Below, piece after piece: positions 1-7,468 of a stretch of 24,091 nt of DNA (position 1 is its first letter; every line of letters begins with the position of its first letter). This DNA comes from CAYLSO01 sp964386525 (lineage in GTDB: Bacteria > Eisenbacteria > RBG-16-71-46 > DASYSL01), in NCBI GenBank assembly GCA_964386525.1, contig CAYLSO010000171.1, forward strand, positions 1 through 24,091, read 5' to 3'. Made by a program: the position numbers and the translations under genes. Under the pieces are notes generated by a model. The model had not been told where the DNA came from. It saw only the letters and a list, made by a program, of their open reading frames with translations, and searched no databases.

Positions 1-947
<947 letters not shown>

Positions 948-1029
948 GCCTATACCTCCTATCGGGTTCGAACTCCGGCGGACCCGCCCCGGGCGGATCC
1001 GGACAGTGGCGAATTGGCCCTGGCAGGGC

Positions 1030-1320
1030 TCACTTGCCGACGATGGCGAGCACGTCGTCCTCGCGCAGGATGACGAATTCGTCGCCTTCGATCTTCACCT
1101 CGGTGCCCGAGTACTTGCCGATCAGGATGCGGTCGCCCTTCTTGACCTCCATCGGGATCCGCTTGCCGTCCTCGGTGACACGGCCAGGGCCCACCGCCAC
1201 CACCTCGCCCTCCTGCGGCTTCTCCTTGGCGGTGTCGGGGATGATGATCCCTCCGAGCTTCACTTCCTCCTCCTGCAAACGACGGACGAGGATGCGGTCG
1301 GCGAGAGGCTGAACGTTCAT
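1030..1320 (-). CDS. groS: 10 kDa co-chaperonin GroES
   Basis: Ninety-six residues, the normal length for the heptameric lid of GroEL. It starts MNVQPLADRILVRRLQEEE, contains the mobile-loop region GGIIIPDTAKEKPQEG that contacts GroEL, and ends DEFVILREDDVLAIVGK, the conserved C-terminal strand. I chose the ATG at 1320-1318 because the family begins there and AGAAGGAGG lies just upstream on the minus strand; the reading frame stays open to about 1653, but that extension has no family similarity. It is first in the groES-groEL unit. I see no CIRCE element (TTAGCACTC-N9-GAGTGCTAA) upstream, so HrcA control is not supported by the sequence. Confidence 0.98.
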   Translation of the reverse strand: MNVQPLADRILVRRLQEEEVKLGGIIIPDTAKEKPQEGEVVAVGPGRVTEDGKRIPMEVKKGDRILIGKYSGTEVKIEGDEFVILREDDVLAIVGK

Positions 1321-1564
1321 GACTCCTCCTTCTCTCTGAGTCGATCCTGCCATGAGTTTCTTGTCCGATCCGCCGCGCGGGCGGCGGACATTCGGCAGTC
1401 CGAATGGGAACGGAAGAACGTCGGTGCGGCGGGTAGGCGATGTCCGAGCGGCGCGGCTTCGAACGCGGATGCAACCCTCTGCTCGGCTCTGCTTGCCGTC
1501 GACACGGGAGCCTACCAGACCCTCACCGCACACGGAAAGGCAACTCGTGTGCCATCCCGATTCG

Positions 1565-1575
1565 GCCAAATTGGC
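1565..1575. repeat. Palindrome GCCAA-A-TTGGC, candidate operator (groES side)
   Basis: Perfect 5+5 dyad around a central A. Its core is the same as the palindrome at 1702-1714, 138 bases away centre to centre. The pair lies between two divergent genes, which is where a shared repressor or activator site would sit. The binding protein is unknown; the sequence is not CIRCE, HAIR or any operator I can name. Confidence 0.4.
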
Positions 1576-1701
1576 AAAGCCTAATACACTGTGATGAAAC
1601 GCTTTGCGATCTCGGTCAATTCCTCGTGATGGGCTCGTGGCACAGGAGTTCAAGCTCCTCTGCCCGAATGGCAGGTCGGAGTCTCATTTCGAACTGAAAC
1701 C

Positions 1702-1714
1702 TGCCAATTTGGCA
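1702..1714. repeat. Palindrome TGCCAA-T-TTGGCA, candidate operator (PAP2 side)
   Basis: Perfect 6+6 dyad around a central T, lying 142 bases before the GTG of the phosphatase gene. It shares GCCAAWTTGGC with the site at 1565-1575. TTGGCA within it (1709-1714) resembles a -35 hexamer, but no good -10 follows at the right distance. Confidence 0.4.
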
Positions 1715-1855
1715 TGACTTCCGTTCCATCTTGAAACTGGAATGAATCGTCCGTTTCGAATCCACGTCACTTGCCACGGTCCCCCGGCACCCCTACGCTC
1801 CGCCGGGCCACCGCGAATCGTGGGCTTCCACCGACTCTTGGCAACGGGAGACCCC

Positions 1856-2434
1856 GTGAAGCTAGCCGTTTCCGCCGCCGTCCTCGCGCTCCTGACCCTG
1901 GGCCTCCTGGCCACGCCCCCGGGGGCCGGGCTGGACGATCTGGTCACGCGCCAAGCGGTGGAGATGGACCGCCGGAGTCCCGCTCTGCATGCCTTCATGA
2001 GGCTGGGCACCGAGCTGGGAGCGGCCAAGGGGGTCCTGCTCGGCCTCTTCATGCCGGCAGCGTTCGGGACGGAGGCCGCGCGGGCCACCGCCCAGGCGGC
2101 CTTCGTGGCCTCGGCGGGGGACCAGGCGGCGGCCTCCGCGCTCAAATGGATCGTCAACCGGACGCGCCCGGACGGCGAGCGCCGGCGGGGCAATTCCTCG
2201 TTCCCGTCGGCGCACGCGACGGCGGCGGCGGGCATCGCCTGGGTAGTGGCCGCCCGGCACCGGCGCCTGGCGCCCGGGATCTGGCTGGTGGCGCTCTGGA
2301 TCGGCGCCTCGCGCGTCTTCCTCGGACGCCACTATCCGTCGGACGTGCTGGCCGGGGCCCTGATCGGCATCCTGTTCGCCGCTGCCGCCCTGCAGTTGCA
2401 GAACCGCTGGAGAGCGACCCGCGGAGTGCGGTAG
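1856..2434 (+). CDS. PAP2-family membrane phosphatase
   Basis: Predicted type 2 phosphatidic acid phosphatase-like enzyme that removes phosphate from a lipid or isoprenoid (pyro)phosphate at the membrane; the substrate cannot be read from the sequence. With the GTG start used here it has 192 residues. The three family motifs are present: K97-x6-R104-P105 (KWIVNRTRP), PSAH at 117-120 (the usual PSGH with Ala for Gly), and S152-R153-x5-H159-x3-D163 (SRVFLGRHYPSD). Hydrophobic segments lie near residues 3-20, 55-70, 120-133, 141-152 and 163-178. I preferred GTG 1856 over the upstream in-frame ATG at 1742 because GGGAG lies five bases before it and the protein then opens with a membrane segment. 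glpD follows after 30 bases, suggesting co-transcription. Confidence 0.85.
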   Translation: MKLAVSAAVLALLTLGLLATPPGAGLDDLVTRQAVEMDRRSPALHAFMRLGTELGAAKGVLLGLFMPAAFGTEAARATAQAAFVASAGDQAAASALKWIVNRTRPDGERRRGNSSFPSAHATAAAGIAWVVAARHRRLAPGIWLVALWIGASRVFLGRHYPSDVLAGALIGILFAAAALQLQNRWRATRGVR

Positions 2435-2464
2435 CTTCAGGGCCGCTTCACAGAGGAGGTCCCG

Positions 2465-4057
2465 GTGGCGGAGCGCTACGACCTCGCGGTCATCGGCGGG
2501 GGCATCCAGGGAACGGGGGTGGCGCGCGACGCGGCTCTGCGCGGGCTGCGCGTCGCGCTGATCGAAGCCGGGGACATCGGCGGCGGGACCAGCAGCCGCA
2601 CCTCGAAGCTCGTCCACGGCGGCCTGCGCTACCTCGAGCACTTCCGTTTCGGACTGGTGCGCGAATCGCTCGCCGAGCGCGCCGTGCTCCTGCGCGTCGC
2701 GCCGCACCTGGTGTGGCCGTGCCCGTTCCTGGTCCCCCACTACCGGGACCAGCGCCGCCCCGGCTGGTACGTCGAAGCCGGCCTGCGTCTCTACGAGCGG
2801 CTCGCGGGCGCCCACCGGCTCGGCCGCACCGGGAGCCTGAGCGCCAAGCAGACGCTCGAGCTGGAGCCGGAGCTGCCGCGCGACGGGCTCGCCGGCGCCG
2901 CCCTGTTGCTGGAAGCGCGCATGGACGACGCGCGCCTGTGCCTCGAGAACGCGCTCGACGCGGCCGCCCTCGGCGCCGAGATCTTCACCCACCACCCGGT
3001 CGTGGAGCTGAAGCGCGGGGCCGACGGCTGCCGCCTCGTGGCCCAGGACGCCATCGACTCCGCGGCCCCCCCGCTCGCGATCGAGGCGGCGGCGGTGGTC
3101 AACGCCACCGGCCCGTGGGCCGACCGCGTGCGCCGCCTGGCCGGAGTGCGCGGCCGCGCCGCGCTGCGGCCGAGCCGCGGCGCCCACATCGTGGTGCCGT
3201 CCCTGACGCGCAAGCACGCGCTCCTGCTCACCGCGCACCGCGACGGGCGGGTCTTCTTCGTGCTGCCCGAAGCGCAGTGGTCGCTGGTGGGCACCACCGA
3301 GAGCGAGTACCGCGGCGAGCCCGAGGATTGCATCCCCACGGTGCACGACGTCGCCTATCTCTTCGGCGAGGTGCGCCGGCGCTGGCTGTCGCGCTCGCTG
3401 TCCCGGCTGGAGGTGCGCCGGGCGCTGGCGGGCGTGCGCCCGCTGGCGCGCGCCGGCGGGCCGCTCGGCCGCGTGTCGCGCAAGGATCGGCTGCTCTCCG
3501 AGAACCGGCTCTTCACCATCGCCGGGGGCAAGTACACGAACTACCGCGCCGTGGCGGAGCGCACGCTGGACCGGGTGCTCGCGGCGCTCGGCAAGTCGGC
3601 CCGTCCGTGCGGCACGCGCGAGCGGCCGCTGCCGGGGGCCGGGGCCGGCACGCGTGAGCAGGCCCAGGCGCAGGCCCGCGCCCGCGCCCTCGAGCTGCAG
3701 CACCTGGGCAACCAGGACGCCGACCGCCTGGGGGCCCGCTACGGCGGACTGTTCGGCGGCGCGGCGGTGCTGGTCGAGCAGTTCCCCGCGCTGCACGACA
3801 AGGCCGGGGCGCGCGTCCTCGAGGGCGAGGTCGTGTACGCGGTGCGCCACGAGCTGGCACGCCGCCTGGACGACGTGCTCTTCCGGCGGCTCGGACTGTG
3901 GGGCGACCGCCACGCCATCCGCCACGCCGCCGTCCCGGTGGCGCTGTGGATGACCGAGCATCTGCAGTGGAGCCGCGCCCGCGTCAGCGAGGAGGTGCAG
4001 CGCATCGAGCGCCTCCTCGACGCCGAGGAGCGCGTGATCTCCTCGTCGCCCGAGTAG
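2465..4057 (+). CDS. glpD: FAD-dependent glycerol-3-phosphate dehydrogenase
   Basis: Predicted membrane-associated flavoenzyme oxidising sn-glycerol-3-phosphate to dihydroxyacetone phosphate and passing electrons to quinone. Its 530 residues match the family. The N-terminal Rossmann motif GGGIQG (11-16) is followed by the GlpD signature TSSRTSKLVHGGLRYLE (42-58); ARMDDARL (151-158) and the late FAD-binding stretch FTIAGGKYTNYR are also present. The C-terminal DAO_C-type domain carries EVVYAVRHELARRLDD, typical of the family. The start is GTG at 2465 with GAGGAGG five bases upstream. No glycerol kinase or transporter is adjacent, so use in lipid turnover or a respiratory shuttle is as likely as glycerol catabolism. 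Confidence 0.93.
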   Translation: MAERYDLAVIGGGIQGTGVARDAALRGLRVALIEAGDIGGGTSSRTSKLVHGGLRYLEHFRFGLVRESLAERAVLLRVAPHLVWPCPFLVPHYRDQRRPGWYVEAGLRLYERLAGAHRLGRTGSLSAKQTLELEPELPRDGLAGAALLLEARMDDARLCLENALDAAALGAEIFTHHPVVELKRGADGCRLVAQDAIDSAAPPLAIEAAAVVNATGPWADRVRRLAGVRGRAALRPSRGAHIVVPSLTRKHALLLTAHRDGRVFFVLPEAQWSLVGTTESEYRGEPEDCIPTVHDVAYLFGEVRRRWLSRSLSRLEVRRALAGVRPLARAGGPLGRVSRKDRLLSENRLFTIAGGKYTNYRAVAERTLDRVLAALGKSARPCGTRERPLPGAGAGTREQAQAQARARALELQHLGNQDADRLGARYGGLFGGAAVLVEQFPALHDKAGARVLEGEVVYAVRHELARRLDDVLFRRLGLWGDRHAIRHAAVPVALWMTEHLQWSRARVSEEVQRIERLLDAEERVISSSPE

Positions 4058-4076
4058 TGAGCGCGGCCGCCGGCGC

Positions 4077-5252
4077 GTGATCCCCTACTCCACGCGCGTC
4101 CCGGGCGGCTTCGAGCCGAACCGCATCCACCGCGCTCTCGACGCGCGCCGCCGGGCCGGGGCGCGCCTGCTCGATCTCACGGAGACCAACCCCACCCGCG
4201 TCGGCCTGCCGGCTCTGCCGTCGGAGGCCTGGGACGCGCTCGTCGCCGGCGCGCGCACCCCGTACGCGCCCGAGCCGCTCGGCCTGCCGGCCGCCCGCCA
4301 GGCGGTCGCCGGCTACTACGCCGAGCGCGGGTTGGCCGTCGCGCCCGGGCGGGTGGCGCTCACCGCCAGCACCAGCGAGGCCTACGCCCACCTCTTCCGC
4401 CTGCTCGCCGACCCCGGCGGCGAGTTCCTCGTGCCGGAGCCGAGCTATCCGCTCTTCGCGCCGCTGGCCGCCCTGGAGGGCGTGCGGCTCGTGCCCTACC
4501 CGCTGCGCTACCGCGAGGGGCGCTGGGACGCCGACCGGCTGGCCATCGAGGCTGTGGTGGGCCCGGCGACCCGCGGGCTGCTCGTCGTCCACCCCAACAA
4601 CCCGACCGGCTCGCTGGTGGCCGAGCGCGACGCGCTCGCTCTCGAGGGCCTGTGCGCCGACCACGGCCTGGCGCTTATCGCCGACGAGGTCTTCGGCGAC
4701 TTCGTCCTGGCGCCGGCCGCCGGGCGGCGCGGCAGCTTCGTCACCGCGACGGGCACGCTCACCTTCGTGCTCTCGGGGCTCTCGAAGGCGTGCGGCCTGC
4801 CGCAGGCCAAGCTCGCGTGGATCGTCGTCGGCGGGCCGGAGGCGGAGTCCGCGCGGGCCCTGGCGCGGCTCGAGTGGGTGGCCGACGCCTTCCTGTCGGT
4901 GGCCTCGGCGATCCAGCAGGCGTTGCCGGACCTGCTGCCCGAGCGCCCCGCTTTCGTGACCGCGACCCGGGCGCGGCTCGCCGTCAACCTCGCGGCGCTG
5001 GACCGCGCGCTCGGCGGCCTGGCGGGCGTCGAGCGGCTGGCCTGCGAGGGCGGATGGTCGGCGGTCGTGCGCGTGCCGGTGACGGGCAGCGAAGAGGACT
5101 GGGTGTGCGCCCTGCTCGAGCGGGACGTGGTCGTCCACCCGGGCCACTTCTTTGACTTCGCCGAGGAGGCGTTTCTGGTGGTGAGCCTGCTGCCCGAGCC
5201 GGGCGTCTTCGCCGAGGCGGCTGCCCGCCTGCGCGGGGTGCTGGGAGTTTAG
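4077..5252 (+). CDS. Class I/II PLP-dependent aminotransferase
   Basis: Fold-type I aminotransferase of 391 residues, substrate unknown. The family landmarks are present: LDLTETNPTRVGLP near 31-45, PNNPTG (173-178), the PLP-nitrogen Asp in IADEVF (Asp203) and the Schiff-base lysine in SGLSKACGLPQAKL (Lys237). Near the C-terminus, where many members have an Arg that binds the substrate carboxylate (form RLSLL), this protein reads FLVVSLLPEP (366-375), so that Arg seems replaced by Val; see findings. GTG at 4077 is the best start because the protein then opens with the usual N-terminal segment, but no clear ribosome site precedes it; coupling to glpD, whose stop is 20 bases upstream, is plausible. 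It converges on the transpeptidase gene. Confidence 0.88.
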   Translation: MIPYSTRVPGGFEPNRIHRALDARRRAGARLLDLTETNPTRVGLPALPSEAWDALVAGARTPYAPEPLGLPAARQAVAGYYAERGLAVAPGRVALTASTSEAYAHLFRLLADPGGEFLVPEPSYPLFAPLAALEGVRLVPYPLRYREGRWDADRLAIEAVVGPATRGLLVVHPNNPTGSLVAERDALALEGLCADHGLALIADEVFGDFVLAPAAGRRGSFVTATGTLTFVLSGLSKACGLPQAKLAWIVVGGPEAESARALARLEWVADAFLSVASAIQQALPDLLPERPAFVTATRARLAVNLAALDRALGGLAGVERLACEGGWSAVVRVPVTGSEEDWVCALLERDVVVHPGHFFDFAEEAFLVVSLLPEPGVFAEAAARLRGVLGV

Positions 5253-5348
5253 GAAACCGCTGGCCTATCCCCTGGGCCGCCAAGCCATGCGCGGGGAAGA
5301 AGCCCCTGGAGGCCCCCCGCGGTTCTCGGCGCCGACGGTGGCTGCCAC

Positions 5349-6287
5349 CTAAGACGGAGGGAGGGCGGCACTGTCCACCGCCGCGCTGTCCGGCGTCGCG
5401 TCGGCGGCGCCCGAGGCCGCCGCCGGGGCACCGTACCCGGGCAGATCGCGGCGCAGCGCCTCCTCGACCTCGACGAGCGGCACGTCGGTGGCGTGCGGGT
5501 CGTCGGCCAGGAACTTCCACGGCGGCCGCCGGCCAAACCCGTACTCGCCGAAAACCAGCACCGGCGTGCCGTCCTGCTCGATGGTGCCGTCTTCGCGCGA
5601 CAGCTTCCACTGGTCCACGAAGTCGTAGACCCACATGGCGTCCTCCTCGAGCAGGCGCACGCAGGAGTGGCTGGCCGGATAGCCGGGCAGGTCGTACTGG
5701 TGCAGCGAGATCCCCGAGTTCTCGATGTTGACGCACCAGCGCAGCAGCCACTCGTCGTCGATGGTGCTCGTCCGCTGCTTGGCCTTCCAGTTGGCGTGGT
5801 AGAGACCGGGTGGGGTGGGCTTGTCCTTGCGCCCGCTGCTCGTCGGCCCCCAGCGCACCTGGCGCCCGCCCTCGTACGCGGCAAATGCCTGCCCGCGCAG
5901 GGACACGAGCACCAGCTTGGGGAGCGCGGCGGCACCCGGGATCTCGGCGGGGAACGGCGAGTGCGCCAGCTCGTCGAGGAACGGGTAGGGCACGGCGAGC
6001 GTGTCGCGGTCGCGCACGTGGGCCAGGTCGAGCCGGTTGAGCTTGAGGACGATGCGGAAGTGCGCCTCGCCCAGGCCGCGCTGGAAGGCGCGCAGGGCGC
6101 TGGCGCCCCCAACCGGGTGGCGCTGGTAGGTCACCGCCGCGGGGCGGGCCGCAGCCGCCGTACGGGCCGCCGCCGTCGAATCGGCGCCGGCCGGCCGCGC
6201 CGGCGCTTGCCGGCGCTCGCAGCCGGAGATCCCCAGGGCGCTGCCTGCGAGCAGCAGCGCGGCGGCGGCCAGAGCGCGCTCCCGCAC
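5349..6287 (-). CDS. L,D-transpeptidase (YkuD) lipoprotein
   Basis: Predicted peptidoglycan L,D-transpeptidase, anchored as a lipoprotein. Residues 1-23 form a signal peptide ending in the lipobox ISGC (Cys23); an Ala-rich linker follows to about 50. The catalytic YkuD motif is at 196-211: H196 ... S206-H207-S208-C209-V210-R211. Most family members have SHGC; here Gly is Ser. Such enzymes make 3-3 cross-links or attach proteins to the wall. The tail after ~285 is low-complexity Ala/Ser/Asp. The start is GTG (6287-6285), only three bases after the stop of the RidA-like gene, with GGAG inside that gene's end, so translation is probably coupled. Last gene of the four-gene minus-strand operon. 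Confidence 0.88.
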   Translation of the reverse strand: MRERALAAAALLLAGSALGISGCERRQAPARPAGADSTAAARTAAAARPAAVTYQRHPVGGASALRAFQRGLGEAHFRIVLKLNRLDLAHVRDRDTLAVPYPFLDELAHSPFPAEIPGAAALPKLVLVSLRGQAFAAYEGGRQVRWGPTSSGRKDKPTPPGLYHANWKAKQRTSTIDDEWLLRWCVNIENSGISLHQYDLPGYPASHSCVRLLEEDAMWVYDFVDQWKLSREDGTIEQDGTPVLVFGEYGFGRRPPWKFLADDPHATDVPLVEVEEALRRDLPGYGAPAAASGAADATPDSAAVDSAALPPS

Positions 6288-6290
6288 GGG

Positions 6291-6686
6291 CTACTCCGAC
6301 TCCTCCACCCAGGCGTCGGCTTCGATCTCGACCAGCATCTCCGGCAGCACGAGCCGGCTCACCTCCACCATGCTGGTGGCCGGCCGGATGTGGCCGAAGA
6401 CCTCGGCGTGGGCCCGCGCCACCTCCTGCCACTGGCCGAAATCGGTGACGTAGATGCGCGTGCGCACCACGTCCTCGAGGCGCGCCCCGGCGCGCTCGAG
6501 CGCGGCGCGGATGTTCGCCAGGGTCTGCACGGTCTGTGCGTAGGGATCGCCGGCGCCGACCAGGGCGCCCGAGGCGTCGGTGGCCGTGGTGCCGGAGACC
6601 GCCACCAGCGGGCCGATCCGCACGGCGCGCGAGTAGCCGACCACCGGCTCCCAGGGCGTGCCGCTGGAGATGTTGAGTCGGGCCAT
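6291..6686 (-). CDS. RidA/YjgF-family protein
   Basis: The 131-residue product matches the small trimeric RidA/YjgF/UK114 family, whose best-studied members hydrolyse reactive enamine/imine intermediates made by PLP enzymes. Visible marks are AVSGTTATDASG (29-40), the helix QTLANIRAALERAGA (54-68), VVRTRIYVTD (73-82) and RPATSMVEVSRL (101-112) with the conserved Arg101 in the position of the carboxylate-binding arginine. A conserved Glu/Asp region follows (EMLVEIEADAW). The ATG at 6686-6684 has GGGGAC upstream and lies 11 bases after the dehydrogenase stop. It may serve the PLP aminotransferase encoded nearby, but that is only proximity. The subfamily is uncertain; it is not the closest type to E. 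coli RidA. Confidence 0.88.
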   Translation of the reverse strand: MARLNISSGTPWEPVVGYSRAVRIGPLVAVSGTTATDASGALVGAGDPYAQTVQTLANIRAALERAGARLEDVVRTRIYVTDFGQWQEVARAHAEVFGHIRPATSMVEVSRLVLPEMLVEIEADAWVEESE

Positions 6687-6697
6687 CGCCGTCCCCG

Positions 6698-7468
6698 CTA
6701 GCCGCGCTGCGGCGGCACCAGCGGCCGCAGGTGCACCTGCGAGACGAGCGCGCCGGGCGAGGCGGTGACCACGCCGAGCACCGCGGCGGCCACGTCGTCC
6801 ACGCTCAGGTAGCCGTCGCGCCCGGCGGCGCCTGGCACCGCCCCGCCGAAGGCGCTGTCCGTGGACCCCGGGCAGACGGCCGTCACCTTGATGCGGTCGT
6901 GGCGCAGCTCGAGCATGAGCGCTTCCGAGAAGCCCATGAGCCCGAACTTGGTGGCGTTGTACGCCGACAGCCCCGGGTTGCCGACCAGCCCCGCCACCGA
7001 CGCGATGTTGACGACGTGGCCGCCGCCCTGACGCTTCATCTCCGGGACCGCGGCTCGGGTCATCAGAAAGACGCCGCGCAGGTTCACCGCGAAGGCCTCG
7101 TCCCACTGCTCGACCGTGAGGTCTTCGAGGCGCCCGTGGCAGCCGATGCCGGCGTTGTTGACAAGGATGTCGAGCCGCCCGAAGCGCGCCGCCGCGGCGG
7201 CCACGGCGCGCGGAGGGTCCGCGGCCTGCGTCACGTCGCAGCGCACCGCCAGGGCGCTCCCGCCCGCCGCCGCGATGCCGCCGGCCACCCGCTCGAGATC
7301 GGCCTCGCGGCGCGCGGCGAGCACCACCGCTGCGCCCTCGCGGGCGAAGGCCTCGGCCACGGCGCGCCCGATGCCGCGCGACGCCCCGGTGACGAGCGCC
7401 ACGCGCCCGGCCAGACGGCCGGGCGGCGCCGCGCTGTCCGCCCCTGCGGCCCCGGCCCCGCCACTCAA
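6698..7468 (-). CDS. Short-chain dehydrogenase/reductase (SDR)
   Basis: Classical NAD(P)-dependent SDR of 256 residues, probably acting on a carbonyl or hydroxyl substrate I cannot identify. Motifs: cofactor loop TGASRGIG (27-34), AARREADLE after the second strand (the Arg pair suggests NADP), NNAG (104-107), Ser157 in NIASVAG, and the catalytic pair Tyr170-x3-Lys174 (YNATK). The start is TTG at 7468, overlapping the stop of the NYN-S1 gene (TTGA), with GGAGGAG just upstream; this gives an N-terminal extension of about 20 residues before the Rossmann fold. The overlap and the 11-base gap to the RidA-like gene show a single operon. Confidence 0.9.
   Translation of the reverse strand: MSGGAGAAGADSAAPPGRLAGRVALVTGASRGIGRAVAEAFAREGAAVVLAARREADLERVAGGIAAAGGSALAVRCDVTQAADPPRAVAAAAARFGRLDILVNNAGIGCHGRLEDLTVEQWDEAFAVNLRGVFLMTRAAVPEMKRQGGGHVVNIASVAGLVGNPGLSAYNATKFGLMGFSEALMLELRHDRIKVTAVCPGSTDSAFGGAVPGAAGRDGYLSVDDVAAAVLGVVTASPGALVSQVHLRPLVPPQRG

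Larger units (their letters stand above)
1321..1855. promoter_or_regulatory. Divergent spacer between groES and PAP2 gene
   Basis: About 535 bases without a convincing gene. The part nearest groES is GC-rich; 1560-1760 is clearly richer in A and T and is where promoters for both divergent units are expected. It holds two palindromes of the form GCCAAWTTGGC (1565-1575 and 1702-1714) and smaller dyads such as TTCCA-N9-TGGAA near 1722-1740. A TTGACC hexamer on the minus strand (1619-1614) could be a -35 element for groESL, but I find no good -10 at 16-18 bases from it. Promoter positions are therefore not assigned. Confidence 0.4.

Noticed and set aside
1030..1653. N-terminal extension of GroES to 207 residues
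   Set aside because: GroES is ~96 residues and the internal ATG has a strong ribosome site; the extension has no similarity.
1321..1740. CIRCE or HAIR heat-shock operator upstream of groES
   Set aside because: I searched by eye for TTAGCACTC/GAGTGCTAA and CTTGAGT/ACTCAAG and found neither.
1771..3657. Long plus-strand open frame over the PAP2 and glpD genes in another frame
   Set aside because: Arg/Gly/Pro-rich translation with no family motif; the two overlapping frames show clear enzyme motifs.
5253..5348. Terminator between the aminotransferase and transpeptidase genes
   Set aside because: Only a weak GGGG/CCCC hairpin without a T run could be found.
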